64,000 nt of DNA from Paracoccaceae bacterium (GCA_024742695.1 JANSXY010000017.1:1-64000), one strand, 5' to 3'. Counted from the stretch's first letter, positions 34,184 to 45,209 are shown. The notes: generated from the sequence alone by a model not told the origin. Translations and numbers: made by a program.

Positions 34184-34663
34184 TCACGCGGCAGCGTAGC
34201 TGGTGAAGACTTCGGTCGATCCATCGCCTCGGATAAGGAACACGTCGTAGGCCTCGCGCTCGCTTTCCGGCCCCATCCCGGGCGAACCATAGGGCATACC
34301 CGGCACTGCTAGGCCAATAGCGTCAGGGCGTTCCTCCAGCAGACGGCGAATGTCGGCAACAGGCACGTGGCCCTCGATCATGTAGCCATCCACGCGACCC
34401 GTATGGCAGGAAGCCATCTCCTGCGGAATGCCGCTCTCCAGCTTGTAGCGCATCAGAAGCGTTCCGGCGCTCGCCTCCGTCGTGACGACAAAGCCGTCGT
34501 TCTCGAGGATCTCGATCCAAGCCGAGCAGCAGCCGCAGTTGGGGTCCTTCATCACGTGGACCGCCGGTCCGGCGCCTTGCGCCAGAGCTCTCAGGGGCGA
34601 CGCAGCCACCAGTGCAGCTGCGCCGACCAGAAGCGTGCGGCGGGAAAAATTGTCTTGGTTCAT
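34184..34663 (-). CDS. DUF411 periplasmic metal-binding protein with Tat signal
   Basis: 159 aa from the ATG at 34663, preceded by GGGAG. N-terminal twin-arginine signal (FSRRTLLVGAAALVAASP). The DUF411 domain shows NCGCCSAWIEILEN, MASCHTGRVDGY, EGHVP and AIGLAVPGMPYGSPGM, with cysteine, histidine and methionine ligands suited to copper. It is just downstream of the copper ATPase on the same strand and right next to the prophage end. Confidence 0.88.
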   Translation of the reverse strand: MNQDNFSRRTLLVGAAALVAASPLRALAQGAGPAVHVMKDPNCGCCSAWIEILENDGFVVTTEASAGTLLMRYKLESGIPQEMASCHTGRVDGYMIEGHVPVADIRRLLEERPDAIGLAVPGMPYGSPGMGPESEREAYDVFLIRGDGSTEVFTSYAAA

Positions 34664-34702
34664 CTCATCTCCCTTTCGAGATTGCATGGATGGACTGACA
34701 GG

Positions 34703-37036
34703 TCAGAGATCGACCCGCCTGAGCCGTAGGGCGTTGGTGATAACCGAGACCGACGACAGGCTCATGGCCGCCGCCGCGATCATCGGCGAGAGCAGAAGTC
34801 CGGTGACGGGGTAGAGCAACCCGGCCGCGATGGGGACACCAAGAGCGTTGTATGCGAAGGCGAAGAACAGGTTCTGCTTGATGTTGCGCAAGGTGGCGCG
34901 TGCGAGCTTGCGCGCCCGCACGATGCCCATCAGGTCGCCGCCCAACAGGGTGATGCCTGCGCTTTCCATCGCCACATCCGCGCCCGTGCCCATGGCGATG
35001 CCGACATCGGCCGCGGCCAGTGCGGGCGCGTCGTTCACCCCGTCGCCCGCCATCGCGATCTTGTGGCCGTCGCGGCGCAACTGGTCGATCAGGTCCTTCT
35101 TTGCCTCGGGCAGGATGCCCGCACGCACTTCGTCGATGCCGAGCTTGCCCGCCACTGCCTGCGCGGTGCGCTCGTTGTCGCCGGTCGCCATGATCACCCG
35201 TAGCCCCTGGGCATGAAGTTCCCTGATGGCCTGTGCGGTGCTGTCCTTGATCGGGTCGGCCACCGCCACGATGCCCGTCAGCGCCCCATCAACCGCGATG
35301 AACATGGCCGTCTTGCCCTCAGTGCGCAGGGCGTCGGCTCTTGCCTCGGCCTGCGCGGAGTCGAGCCCCATCTCCTGCATCATCGCCGCATTGCCAAGGG
35401 CCACCGCACGGCCGTCAACATTGCCGCGCACGCCCTTGCCGGTGACCGCCTCGAAATCCGTCGCTTCCCTCCGCGGCGCACCCTGCGTCTCGGCTCCCTC
35501 GACGATAGCTTCGGCCAGCGGATGTTCCGAGCCGCGTTCGAGGGCTGCAGCAAATGACAGCAGATCAGTCTTGGGCATTTCCGCCAGTGCGACCGTATCC
35601 GTCAGCTTCGGCTTGCCCATGGTCAGGGTGCCTGTCTTGTCCACGATCAGCGTGTCGACCGCCGCCATGCGTTCCAACGCCTCGGCATCCTTGATCAGCA
35701 CACCCGCCTGCGCGCCGCGTCCCGCCGCCGTGGTGATCGAGATCGGTGTCGCGAGGCCAAGCGCGCAGGGACAGGCGATGATCAGCACCGACACGGCCGA
35801 GGCGATGGCGAAGACCAGCGCGGGTTCTGGGCCGAAGATCAGCCAGACAACGAAGGCGACAATGGCGATGGCGACAACGGTTGGCACAAACACTGACGAC
35901 ACCCGGTCCGCCAAACCCTGAATGTGAGCGCGGGACCGTCGCGCGTTCGACACCATCGCGACGATCTGCGCAAGGACGGTGTCGGAACCGACCTTGCCCG
36001 CCTCGATCACAAGGCTGCCGTTCTTGTTGATCGTGGCACCGGTCACCGCATCGCCCGGGCCCTTTTCGACCGGCATCGACTCGCCGGTCAGCATGCTTTC
36101 ATCGAGGGACGACCGACCCTCGATCACCGTGCCGTCGACCGGCACAGCATCGCCCGGGCGCATGCGCAGCCGGTCTCCCTCCATGATGTTTTCCAGCGGG
36201 GCGTTATACTCAGTGCCGTCCGGCAGGATGCGCCGTGCGGTCTTCGGCGCCAGATCCAGAAGCGCGCGGATCGCATCGCCGGTCCGTTCGCGTGCCCGCA
36301 ATTCGAGAACCTGGCCCACGAAAACCAACGCCACGATCACGACCGCTGCCTCGAAATAGGTGCCGACGCCGTGGCCCATCCGATACTGTTCCGGAAAGAC
36401 GCCTGGCAGGAAGGTGGCGACAATCGAGTAGAGGTAGGCCGCCGCCACGCCGAGGCTGATCAGGGTCCACATGTTGGGGCTTCGGTTCACGATCGAGTCC
36501 CAGCCGCGCTTGAAGAACGGCAGCGCCGCCCACAGCACGATCGGTGTTGCCAGCAGGAATTCCAGATAGCCCGCAACCCGGTGCCCGATCCAGTCGCGCA
36601 CCGGCAGCGCCACCAGTTCACCCATCGTCAGGATGATGAGCGGCACTGCGGCAGCAGCCGAGATCCACATCCGCCGTGTGAAATCCGTCAGCTCTTCGCT
36701 GGGCTCGTCGGAGGGCACCATCGGTTCCAGCGCCATGCCGCAGATCGGGCATGACCCCGGCGCATCCCGAACAATCTCGGGGTGCATCGGACAGGTGTAC
36801 TGGACGTTGGCCGGTGCGGCCTTCTTTTGTCCGGCGGCCCGGCCCGAAGCGTAGAACCACGGATCCGCCTTGAACTTCGCCTGGCACTTATCCGAGCAGA
36901 AATGAAAGGTCTTGCCCTGGAACGCGGCGTGACGCCCGTCCGTCTTGACCGCGACCGTCATCCCGCAGACCGGGTCCTTCGCCGTCTCTGTCCCCGCCGG
37001 GATATCGGGCGCCGCGTGATGATGATCGTGTTCCAT
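34703..37036 (-). CDS. copA: Cu(I)-type P1B ATPase with N-terminal YHS and heavy-metal-binding domains
   Basis: 777 aa. N-terminal His-rich start, a YHS domain ([11 protein letters not shown] ... [10 protein letters not shown]) and a second metal-binding motif ([22 protein letters not shown]). Membrane CPC motif ([12 protein letters not shown]), phosphorylation site DKTGTLT, TGES and [10 protein letters not shown] motifs are intact. The enzyme would export monovalent copper or silver from the cytoplasm. It heads a reverse-strand metal cluster with DUF411 downstream. Confidence 0.92.
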   Translation of the reverse strand: MEHDHHHAAPDIPAGTETAKDPVCGMTVAVKTDGRHAAFQGKTFHFCSDKCQAKFKADPWFYASGRAAGQKKAAPANVQYTCPMHPEIVRDAPGSCPICGMALEPMVPSDEPSEELTDFTRRMWISAAAAVPLIILTMGELVALPVRDWIGHRVAGYLEFLLATPIVLWAALPFFKRGWDSIVNRSPNMWTLISLGVAAAYLYSIVATFLPGVFPEQYRMGHGVGTYFEAAVVIVALVFVGQVLELRARERTGDAIRALLDLAPKTARRILPDGTEYNAPLENIMEGDRLRMRPGDAVPVDGTVIEGRSSLDESMLTGESMPVEKGPGDAVTGATINKNGSLVIEAGKVGSDTVLAQIVAMVSNARRSRAHIQGLADRVSSVFVPTVVAIAIVAFVVWLIFGPEPALVFAIASAVSVLIIACPCALGLATPISITTAAGRGAQAGVLIKDAEALERMAAVDTLIVDKTGTLTMGKPKLTDTVALAEMPKTDLLSFAAALERGSEHPLAEAIVEGAETQGAPRREATDFEAVTGKGVRGNVDGRAVALGNAAMMQEMGLDSAQAEARADALRTEGKTAMFIAVDGALTGIVAVADPIKDSTAQAIRELHAQGLRVIMATGDNERTAQAVAGKLGIDEVRAGILPEAKKDLIDQLRRDGHKIAMAGDGVNDAPALAAADVGIAMGTGADVAMESAGITLLGGDLMGIVRARKLARATLRNIKQNLFFAFAYNALGVPIAAGLLYPVTGLLLSPMIAAAAMSLSSVSVITNALRLRRVDL

Positions 37037-37099
37037 GTTCCGCTTACCTTTCGTGGTCTCGACTCAGCTTGCCGCCTCCAACGGTGGGAGACTCAAGCT

Positions 37100-37786
37100 C
37101 TATCTGCGGCTGAGCTGATCGCCTTGTTCTTTCCCCCGCCGCAGCGCCACCCAGAGCAACGGCAACGCCGTCACGAGCCCAAGTCCGAGCACCGCCCATG
37201 TCGCGCGCCCGAGGTCTCCGCTAACCGCCTCGCCGCCGAAATGCGCGAGCAGGAAGCTTGCCGGAATGATGCCGGCCAGCGTGGCGAGGGCGAACCGCCA
37301 GGCGTGCAGGCGGCTGAGCCCCGCAGCGTAGCTGATCATGTCGAAAGACACGAACGGCATCAGGCGGCTGGCGAAGACCGTCGCGGTCAACGCGGTCTGC
37401 GAGCCGAGCAGCCCGGCATCGACGCGGTCTCCAAAGACCCGTCGCAGGAAATCATGCCCCAGCACCCGTGCGAGACCGAAGGCGATCAGTGCCCCGAGTT
37501 CTGCGCCGATCACGACCTGCACCGTTCCCCAGACATGCCCGTAGGCCGCACCGGCGGCCAGCGCGATGGGCGCGCTCGGGACCGGGCTCGCAACGACCGC
37601 GAGGGTCATGAGCGTGACGATCAGAACCGGCCCCCAGATCCCGGCGCGCGCCACCAGCATCTCCAGACGCTCGCCGTCCATCAGGCCGCGTGCCTGGTCG
37701 AAAGCAGAAGGCGCGAATAGCCAGGCACCGAGCACGGCGATCCCGAGGATCGCCATCACCACGAGGATGATTGCGCGCAACCCCAC
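37100..37786 (-). CDS. TVP38/TMEM64-family (VTT domain) membrane protein
   Basis: 228 aa if started at the GTG at 37786, next to the DUF302 stop; a TTG at 37780 is also possible. Several membrane helices, with the family core SPVPSAPIALAAGAAYGHVWG and MPFVSFDMISYAAGLSRL. The family is found in lipid scrambling and metal-related contexts; its exact role here is unknown. It is coupled to DUF302 and lies upstream of no other gene before the ATPase start. Confidence 0.83.
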   Translation of the reverse strand: MGLRAIILVVMAILGIAVLGAWLFAPSAFDQARGLMDGERLEMLVARAGIWGPVLIVTLMTLAVVASPVPSAPIALAAGAAYGHVWGTVQVVIGAELGALIAFGLARVLGHDFLRRVFGDRVDAGLLGSQTALTATVFASRLMPFVSFDMISYAAGLSRLHAWRFALATLAGIIPASFLLAHFGGEAVSGDLGRATWAVLGLGLVTALPLLWVALRRGKEQGDQLSRR

Positions 37787-37787
37787 C

Positions 37788-38174
37788 TCAGATCGAGGCA
37801 ACGGCCTTCGCGAGAAGGTCTCGGACCTGGCCCGCAACAGCCGTAAGTTCGCTGTTCTCGATCGCCTGCATCGACGCAACCGGGTCGATGGCGCTGACCT
37901 CGACGCCATCCTCGACCTCGCGCAGGATGACGTTGCACGGCAGCATCGCACCCACTCGCGGCTCGATCCCGATGGCGTGATGCGCCATCTTCGGATTGCA
38001 GGCTCCGAGGATGCGATAGGCCGGCATCTCGACATCCAGCTTCTTCTTCATCGTCGCCTTGACGTCGATTTCGGTCAGAACGCCGAAACCCTGATCCGCC
38101 AGCGCCTTGCGCGCACGAGAGTCAATGTCGTCGATACCTGCGCCGGAGATCACGCGATTGATCGTGTAGGTCAT
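37788..38174 (-). CDS. DUF302 family protein
   Basis: 128 aa, start preceded by AAGGA. Matches the family: GFGVLTEIDVKATMKKKLDV, YRILGACNPKMAHHAI, GAMLPCNVILREVEDG, VSAIDPVASMQAI. Two cysteines and a histidine pair could bind metal or heme-like ligands. It is the second gene of the small cluster that begins with the 41-residue peptide and leads to TVP38. Confidence 0.88.
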   Translation of the reverse strand: MTYTINRVISGAGIDDIDSRARKALADQGFGVLTEIDVKATMKKKLDVEMPAYRILGACNPKMAHHAIGIEPRVGAMLPCNVILREVEDGVEVSAIDPVASMQAIENSELTAVAGQVRDLLAKAVASI

Positions 38175-38190
38175 TGCGAAGTCCTTTTTC

Positions 38191-38316
38191 CTATTTCCGA
38201 AGATATTTGATCAGCGCCGCTATGGCCAAAACCACCAGCACAAGGATCAACAGGCCGAACAGCCAGCCAAACCCCATCCCGAAACCCATTCCGAAGCCCA
38301 TGTCGTTCCAATTCAT
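38191..38316 (-). CDS. 41-residue Met/Gly-rich membrane peptide
   Basis: Starts at the ATG at 38316 with a strong AGGAGG upstream. Asn/Trp start, then a repeated MGFG pattern (three copies), one membrane helix (GLLILVLVVLAIAAL) and a short basic tail. Such short Met/Gly-rich membrane peptides accompany copper genes (compare the N-terminal part of the SHOCT protein at 19676-19978). It is 17 bp upstream of DUF302. Too short for ordinary gene finding, but the ribosome-binding site and repeats support it. Confidence 0.75.
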   Translation of the reverse strand: MNWNDMGFGMGFGMGFGWLFGLLILVLVVLAIAALIKYLRK

Positions 38317-38435
38317 CTTCTCGTCCTCCTAGGTTGCACCCCTAAGGGTCGCCCAATAAACAGCCCTCACTACTGCATGCGCAGTATAACATAGGCTCGG
38401 TGTCTGGACGGCGGGGCGCCCTGTCCGGCTTGCGC

Positions 38436-38549
38436 CTATTGTCGAAGAAGTTTGATCGGTGCCTCTATGGCCACGACCACCAGTACGAGGATCAGCAGGG
38501 CGCAGAGCCAGCCAAGGCCCATACCGGTTCCCGTGTCGTTCCAATTCGT
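38436..38549 (-). pseudogene. Decayed second copy of the 41-residue membrane peptide gene
   Basis: The reverse strand reads NWNDTGTGMGLGWLCALLIL and continues as a similar membrane helix to a stop at 38436. Compared with the intact copy, the start ATG is ACG, an internal ATG is ACG, and four residues (one MGFG unit) are missing. The Shine-Dalgarno-like AAGGAAGGG is kept. Translation from ACG cannot be excluded. Confidence 0.65.
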
Positions 38550-38711
38550 GTTCCCTTCCTTACGGGCAGTTGCTGCACGTTGCGCTGCGTCGTCGGCTGT
38601 TGCAGCAACATTGGGCAGAAAAGCATCTCAGAACTGATCGGCGTCGACATCGACGATGGACAGTAAGGGTACATGAACGAGGTCGCGCAGCGCATCGGCT
38701 GTGTGTTTTCG

Positions 38712-40022
38712 TCACCTCATTCGCAATGTGAGCCAAATCAGAAGCGAGATGCCGAGTATCGCCGAGAGCGCCGATCCGCCGAGAATACCCAACTTTGCCG
38801 CATTCAGGACGGAACTGTCGAATGCGAGGCCTGCGATGAACAATGACATCGTGAAACCGATCCCAGTCAGAAAAGAGCCAGCCAGAATGAAAGGCCACGA
38901 CAAGCCCGGCGCGAGTGCCGCTAGGCCGGATCGTACGGCAATCCAGCCGAACACGAAGACGCCGATCGGTTTTCCCAACACCAGGCCGACAATGATCGTC
39001 AGCGAGACCGGTTGTACGAAATCGACACCCTGAATCGTGATGCCGGCATTTGCCAGTGCGAAGATCGGCATGATTGCAAAGCCGACCCAGGGGTGCAGCA
39101 TCATCTCGAGCCGTTCGACTGGTGAGAGCGACTCAGTGACCGCTCTGCCGGCTTGACGCAGGTCGCGGTGGCTTGCGGCATCTCCATGTCGACGATCGCC
39201 GGCCGGAACGGCGAGTACCCGCCCAAGGATTGCACGCAGGCGGGCATCGCTCACCCATATGCGCGTTGGCGTCATCAAGCCCAGAATGACACCTGCAATG
39301 GTCGCGTGGACGCCAGAAGCGTCGAAGCATAACCAGACTGCCGCTCCCAGAAGGAAATAGACCGGTACGCTTCTGATCCCGAGTCGCGATACGCCTGCGA
39401 CGATACAAATCCCCAGAAAGCCCAATCCGAGAGCCGACCAGTTCAACGCCTCACCGTAACCGAAGGCGACTACAAGGATTGCACCGACGTCGTCAAAGAT
39501 GGCCAAAGACAGCAGGAACAAACGCAAGGTGGGCGGGATCCGGCTTCCGAAGAGCGCGAGGCACCCGATCACGAAGGCCGTATCGGTCGCCATCACGGTT
39601 CCCCAGCCGTGCATGCCAGGTTGCCCGGACATCAACACAAGATACAGAGAGACTGGCACGACCATGCCACCCAAGGCGCCTGCGAACGGCAGGGCGGCCT
39701 GTCGAGGGTTTCGCAATTCGCCCAGAACCAACTCGCGCTTGAGTTCCAGAGAAAGCACGAAGAAGAAAAGGGTCATCAGACCGTCGTTGATCCAGTGCCG
39801 CAGAGAGCGGGTGAAATCCAACGAGCCGAATGTGAGACCGATGGGGGTCTCCCAGAAGCTCAGAAAGCCTTCTTGCCACGGTGAGTTGGCCAGCCCCAAA
39901 GCCACCAGTACAGCTAGGAGCAGGAGCCCACCAGCTGCCGCTTCGATCTTCAGGAAGCGTGCGAATGGTTTCGTTATGCTGTCGGCGGCCTCATGGGGCA
40001 GGCCTTGATTAGAATCGATCAC
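38712..40022 (-). CDS. nhaA: Na+/H+ antiporter NhaA
   Basis: 436 aa, GTG start. Family features: LRHWINDGLMTLFFFVLSLE, GWGTVMATDTAFVIGCLALF, the adjacent aspartates in LSLAIFDDVGAILVV (ion-binding), and the C-terminal GIGFTMSLFIAGLAFD. About eleven or twelve membrane helices. It expels sodium in exchange for protons and protects against alkaline or salt stress. It is not clearly in an operon with its neighbours. Confidence 0.93.
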   Translation of the reverse strand: MIDSNQGLPHEAADSITKPFARFLKIEAAAGGLLLLAVLVALGLANSPWQEGFLSFWETPIGLTFGSLDFTRSLRHWINDGLMTLFFFVLSLELKRELVLGELRNPRQAALPFAGALGGMVVPVSLYLVLMSGQPGMHGWGTVMATDTAFVIGCLALFGSRIPPTLRLFLLSLAIFDDVGAILVVAFGYGEALNWSALGLGFLGICIVAGVSRLGIRSVPVYFLLGAAVWLCFDASGVHATIAGVILGLMTPTRIWVSDARLRAILGRVLAVPAGDRRHGDAASHRDLRQAGRAVTESLSPVERLEMMLHPWVGFAIMPIFALANAGITIQGVDFVQPVSLTIIVGLVLGKPIGVFVFGWIAVRSGLAALAPGLSWPFILAGSFLTGIGFTMSLFIAGLAFDSSVLNAAKLGILGGSALSAILGISLLIWLTLRMR

Positions 40023-40293
40023 GGGAGAAGCATACCTTAGCGGGTCGTGATAGGTTGTGCCATCGCAACGCGGATGCGTTGACCACGAGAAGCAGTTGCC
40101 GGCGCCTCAGCCGCGTCGCGTACGGCTCAGGCGGCAAGCGTCCGGGCCCCCCGCGCGTGAAAGAAATCTCCGGTGCTTCTCGTCTCATAGGTGCAGCCTT
40201 GCGCAGCGGAAGCTCTGCCAAAGTGTTATGCGCGTCGTCTCCCGCCGCCATCAGGCTCCGTATTCAGTGATAGCCAATCACTTGGCCCTCTAC

Positions 40294-40428
40294 CTATTTC
40301 TTCTTGTGCTCGCCTAGATTGGTCAAGGTTTTGCCCTTCGTGAAGTCGGCTGTCGCAACGACCTTTTCCTTCACCTTCTTGGGCTTCTTCGCTTCACGGT
40401 TGCCGCGCTGTTTGTCACCTTTGGTCAT
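40294..40428 (-). CDS. Small basic conserved protein (44 aa)
   Basis: Starts at the ATG at 40428 with GGAG upstream. The sequence begins TKGDKQRGNREAKKPKK and ends NLGEHKKK, a pattern I know from short proteins of unknown function in Rhizobiales and Rhodobacterales. Highly charged and probably disordered. It lies downstream of groEL on the same strand. Confidence 0.65.
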   Translation of the reverse strand: MTKGDKQRGNREAKKPKKVKEKVVATADFTKGKTLTNLGEHKKK

Positions 40429-40534
40429 TTCCGTTTCTCCTGGTTCTGAATTCTTTAGACGAATGGATCGGTGTTCATGTCCATCGAGAATGTGATTTCT
40501 CGTCCCGAGGTTCCTGCGCACAGGCCCCGTCCAT

Positions 40535-42172
<1,638 letters not shown>

Positions 42173-42216
42173 GGTGTGAGTTCCTGAGACTGGGGTTGAT
42201 GTGAAAGGATTCGGGC

Positions 42217-42504
42217 TCAGGCGATCACGCCGAGAATGTCGCTCTCCTTCATGATCAGAAGGTCTTCGCCATCGAGTTTGATCTCTGAGCCGGACCATTT
42301 TCCGAACAGGATCCGGTCGCCGGCTTTGACTTCCATCGGGATGCGCTCGCCGTCCTCGCGCCTTCCCCCAGCACCGACGCAGACAACTTCGCCTTCTTGA
42401 GGCTTCTCCTTGGCGGTATCTGGAATGATGAGGCCGCCCTTGGTCGTCTCATCGCCTTCAATGCGGCGAACGAGGACCCGGTCGTGGAGTGGCGTGAATG
42501 ACAT
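42217..42504 (-). CDS. groES: 10-kDa co-chaperonin GroES
   Basis: 95 aa from the ATG at 42504. Full-length family match: [39 protein letters not shown] (key parts: the mobile loop [13 protein letters not shown]) and the C-terminal [15 protein letters not shown]. First gene of the groESL operon. It caps the GroEL cage. Confidence 0.97.
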   Translation of the reverse strand: MSFTPLHDRVLVRRIEGDETTKGGLIIPDTAKEKPQEGEVVCVGAGGRREDGERIPMEVKAGDRILFGKWSGSEIKLDGEDLLIMKESDILGVIA

Positions 42505-42637
42505 CGACGTGCTCCTTGTCGAGGATTGTCGGGCGTAAGTACCTTCTTCGAATGCCCGGCTTCGATGCGCGCAAGGCGGCGACAACCTGGTGGGGCTATT
42601 CTTCGAGATTGCGGATCAAGACCGCCGCGATATTGTA

Positions 42638-42874
42638 TCACGGGCCTCGAACAGAGTTCTTGCCAGCGATGATCGAATTGATCATTTCGGCGACGGCCCG
42701 GTGCCTTTCCATTTCTAGTTCGGTGCCAACGGCATTCTCATGGGTCGCCGCGGCGTCGCGAAGAACCCCCACGATCTCGTGGTCCGGCAGCAACCCGCGC
42801 TCTTTCATGGCAAGCAGGAGCGCTTCGCAGATTGATAGGGCGGCCTGGCCTGCATGTTCGCTCACTGTGGGCAT
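42638..42874 (-). CDS. Small conserved helical protein
   Basis: 78 aa from the ATG at 42874 (an in-frame ATG at 42895 is possible). Helical and soluble: SEHAGQAALSICEALLLAMK, DHEIVGVLRDAAATHE, ERHRAVAEMINSII. I recognise no domain. It is divergent from the Crp/Fnr-type gene, 150 bp away, and precedes groES on the same strand by 133 bp, so it may be controlled with either. Confidence 0.65.
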   Translation of the reverse strand: MPTVSEHAGQAALSICEALLLAMKERGLLPDHEIVGVLRDAAATHENAVGTELEMERHRAVAEMINSIIAGKNSVRGP

Positions 42875-43024
42875 CTGAGTTTCCTTCCTTGGCATCGTGA
42901 TCCCCGTGGAAGGCGAGGTTCAGATACATCCGTACTTCTCGCAGGAAGTGCTCTATGCTGGACTGATCCAGAGCAGTGTCCGGGCCGATTTCCGCTCCTG
43001 GGTCACGACACGCCAGGAGCCTCC

Positions 43025-43759
43025 ATGACATCAGCCGAACACAGCCCTTTGACCCGCAAGCTCTCGGCCTTCGTCGCTCTGTCGGAGGTCGAACTGGCCG
43101 TCCTTGAACGACTGCACCAGCGTCGCCGCTCCTTCGTCGCGGGGCGTGATATGGTGCATCAGGGCCAGTCGGCTCAGGCCGCATACATTCTGTCGTCGGG
43201 TTGGGTCTGCTCCTACAAGCTCCAGGCCGACGGGACCCGGCAGATCGTCGATTTCCAGGTGCCGGGGGATTTTCTGGGATTGCGCAGCGTCCTGTTGCGC
43301 ACCTCGGACCACAGCTTCGAGCCCATCGTCGACATCGAGGCCGCCGAAGTGCTGGCGAGCGATCTTCTCGATGCCTTCGCACGGACGCCGCGTCTTGCGA
43401 CCGCCATCCTCTGGGCGGCGTCAAGGGACGAAGCGATGGTCGTGGAACATCTCGTCGGGATCGGCCGGCGTAATGCGGAGGCCCGCATGGCGCATTTCCT
43501 GCTGGAACTGGGATTGAGGCTTGCGCTGGTCGGCACAGGCAGCAAGAAAGGATTCGACTGCCCTCTGACGCAATACCACCTCGCCGATACGCTGGGGTTG
43601 AGCGCGGTCCATGTGAACCGCGTCCTGCGGCAGCTTCGCGAGAGTGGACTGGTCACCTTTCGGGACGGCCGCGTTACGTTTCACGACTATGGCGGGCTGG
43701 TGGAACTTGCCGAGTTCGATCCGGCATATCTGGACCAGACCGGGCCGCTCCTGAAATGA
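43025..43759 (+). CDS. Crp/Fnr-family transcription regulator
   Basis: 244 aa from the ATG at 43025 (CCAGGAG upstream). N-terminal cyclic-nucleotide-like sensor (GRDMVHQGQSAQAAYILSSG, IVDFQVPGDFLGLRSVL) and C-terminal winged helix (YHLADTLGLSAVHVNRVLRQLRESG). It lacks the N-terminal cysteine cluster of iron-sulfur Fnr proteins. It stands at the head of the small stress-protein cluster and may control it, but its ligand and sites are unknown. Confidence 0.9.
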   Translation: MTSAEHSPLTRKLSAFVALSEVELAVLERLHQRRRSFVAGRDMVHQGQSAQAAYILSSGWVCSYKLQADGTRQIVDFQVPGDFLGLRSVLLRTSDHSFEPIVDIEAAEVLASDLLDAFARTPRLATAILWAASRDEAMVVEHLVGIGRRNAEARMAHFLLELGLRLALVGTGSKKGFDCPLTQYHLADTLGLSAVHVNRVLRQLRESGLVTFRDGRVTFHDYGGLVELAEFDPAYLDQTGPLLK

Positions 43760-43761
43760 GA

Positions 43762-43792
43762 GGGCCGCCCGCTCTTGCTCGACAGGCGGCCC
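43762..43792. terminator. GC-rich hairpin between convergent genes
   Basis: GGGCCGCC (43762-43769) and GGCGGCCC (43785-43792), perfect 8-bp arms around 15 nt. It lies just after the Crp/Fnr-type gene and before the convergent 62-aa gene, so it could stop transcripts from both sides. No T-run. Confidence 0.55.
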
Positions 43793-43817
43793 CAGTGTTC
43801 ACGTCAGACGCCGGAGG

Positions 43818-44006
43818 TTACGCGAGGGCGTGGGTCGCCGCATCGAGTTCCTTGTTGGTCTCGGCGTCGTTCTTCGCCGTATGCGCCTTCTCGGCTGCCT
43901 GATAGTGTTTCAGCGCCGCATCCTTCTTCGGGCCAGCGGGCGCCTTGTCCCATGCGGCCTTCACGGAGATCATCTTCTCGGCAGTCTTGTTCTGTTCGGG
44001 AGTCAT
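43818..44006 (-). CDS. Small helical conserved protein (62 aa)
   Basis: Starts at the ATG at 44006 with AAAGGA upstream. Sequence: TPEQNKTAEKMISVKAAWDK, AALKHYQAAEKAHTAKND, ending ELDAATHALA. It is Lys/Ala-rich, without cysteine or membrane segment, and resembles short stress-related proteins of unknown function. A conserved intergenic motif lies ~160 bp upstream (44166-44189). Confidence 0.65.
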   Translation of the reverse strand: MTPEQNKTAEKMISVKAAWDKAPAGPKKDAALKHYQAAEKAHTAKNDAETNKELDAATHALA

Positions 44007-44165
44007 TGGAATTGTCCTTTCATGGACACTCCGAGAATAAGAAGCGTGTCGACATGCCGTCCTTTGGAGATCGACACGCCCACACGCTTCTCGGGTACTC
44101 GGAAAAATGCACCACCGAATGTTCGGCGGCACGTCTCACCTAAACGGAGTCGGCGCCCCGCCGCA

Positions 44166-44189
44166 CTGACGCAGGTTAGCCCCGGCGCC
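44166..44189. promoter_or_regulatory. Shared intergenic motif, copy 1
   Basis: CTGACGCAGGTTAG at 44166-44179 is identical to the reverse complement at 48370-48383. The 21 bases 44169-44189 match 45111-45131 at 17 of 21 positions, all differences being transitions. It lies upstream of the 62-aa gene. A regulator-binding role is inferred from the repetition. Confidence 0.5.
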
Positions 44190-44217
44190 TGCGGCAGGTC
44201 GGTTGCCCATGCGCATC

Positions 44218-44631
44218 TCAATTCACCGCAGTTTGCTGGTGGGAAATCCTCAGCCATGTGCCTTCATCGTTGAGATAGGTCGAGGCACAGAGGGCCTCGT
44301 AGATCGGCACGTCGGCCTTCTCCGCCGAGACGCGATAGGTGAGAATCGCGATGTCACGACACCGCGTCACGCGCCGCTCGGCCATCGAGACGGACCGCCA
44401 GCCGGTTCTCTGTTGAAGATGGGTCCAGATCTGGTCGCCCTGGAGGATCCCGGGCGGATAGGGGAAGACCATGACTGCGTTGGTCGCTGTCGTCGCCCGC
44501 GCGTTGTCGGCGCCACTGGTCCAGAAGTGTTCCTCCATGTCCCAGAGAACGCCCTGTTCGCGAGGCGATAGCGTCCCGGACTTGTGTGCCGCATGTGCCG
44601 GTCTGCCCATGGCTGCGGTTGAGACGGTCAT
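44218..44631 (-). CDS. NTF2-like (SnoaL/DUF4440-type) protein
   Basis: 137 aa. The pattern (EQGVLWDMEEHFWTSGADNA, SMAERRVTRCRDIAILTYRV, ALCASTYLNDEGTWLRISHQQT) fits the cone-like NTF2 fold, with the typical WLRISHQQT end. It overlaps the preceding gene's stop by ATGA (44628-44631). Ligand and reaction unknown. Confidence 0.78.
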   Translation of the reverse strand: MTVSTAAMGRPAHAAHKSGTLSPREQGVLWDMEEHFWTSGADNARATTATNAVMVFPYPPGILQGDQIWTHLQQRTGWRSVSMAERRVTRCRDIAILTYRVSAEKADVPIYEALCASTYLNDEGTWLRISHQQTAVN

Positions 44632-45053
44632 TCGCCTGACCCCGACCCGCCAACCATGAACATCTGAAACAGTACAAAGATGATCGCGAGCACCGCCCAG
44701 ATCCCTCCGCTTGTTCCCGGGCGGCCATCGGCCACCGTCGAGGCAGCGCGCTGCAGGGCACCTGACGTCGGTCCTTCGGGAAGCAGCTGGCTCAGGTCTC
44801 GTGCGATCCTGCCGTGTTCGCTGGCGAGCGCAGGAACATCCCGAAATCGGGCAAGGAGCGTTCCCAATCGTGTCCGCGCGGCGTCGCGCCCCAGCGTGAC
44901 CAGTTCAGCGGTTTCCTTCCATGGATCGAGGCCAAGCCGCGCAAGCGTGGAGAGCACAGTCACGGCATAGCCGTTCCGGTCCTCGCCGACGGACGCTTGG
45001 AGAAACCGATCGAACTCGGGCGGGTGCGGGTTGAGAACATTGGGGTCGGCCAT
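44628..45053 (-). CDS. Conserved protein with C-terminal membrane anchor
   Basis: 141 aa from the ATG at 45053. Helical soluble part (PPEFDRFLQASVGEDRNGYA, TVLSTLARLGLDPWKETAEL, LLARFRDVPALASEHGRIA) and a C-terminal membrane helix (GGIWAVLAIIFVLFQMFM) followed by a Gly/Ser tail. The first segment recalls small alphaproteobacterial proteins of the stress cluster. It is coupled to the NTF2-like gene. Function unknown. Confidence 0.65.
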   Translation of the reverse strand: MADPNVLNPHPPEFDRFLQASVGEDRNGYAVTVLSTLARLGLDPWKETAELVTLGRDAARTRLGTLLARFRDVPALASEHGRIARDLSQLLPEGPTSGALQRAASTVADGRPGTSGGIWAVLAIIFVLFQMFMVGGSGSGE

Positions 45054-45110
45054 ATCCAATCCTTTCAAGGGTTGCAGGAACGCAGATCGCCCCTGTTTCC
45101 GCGAGGTTAC

Positions 45111-45131
45111 GCGCAGGTCGGTCCCGGCGCC
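45111..45131. promoter_or_regulatory. Shared intergenic motif, copy 2
   Basis: GCGCAGGTCGGTCCCGGCGCC, 17/21 identical to 44169-44189. It stands 58 bp upstream of the reverse-strand start at 45053, in the divergent region with the gene at 45326. Confidence 0.45.
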
Positions 45132-45209
45132 CTTACACAGGTCAGTGCTGGCGACTGTCCCCAGGGAGTTCGCAACCGGTCTGGCGCCCGGGACTAACAT
45201 GTGTCAGCG

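Noticed and set aside
40009-40251. Reverse 80-codon frame after nhaA
   Set aside because: No ribosome-binding site, odd composition, no family resemblance.
42505-42640. Heat-shock sigma-type promoter before groES
   Set aside because: CTTGAT and CCCCACC boxes exist, but their spacing is longer than expected and no CIRCE repeat is present.
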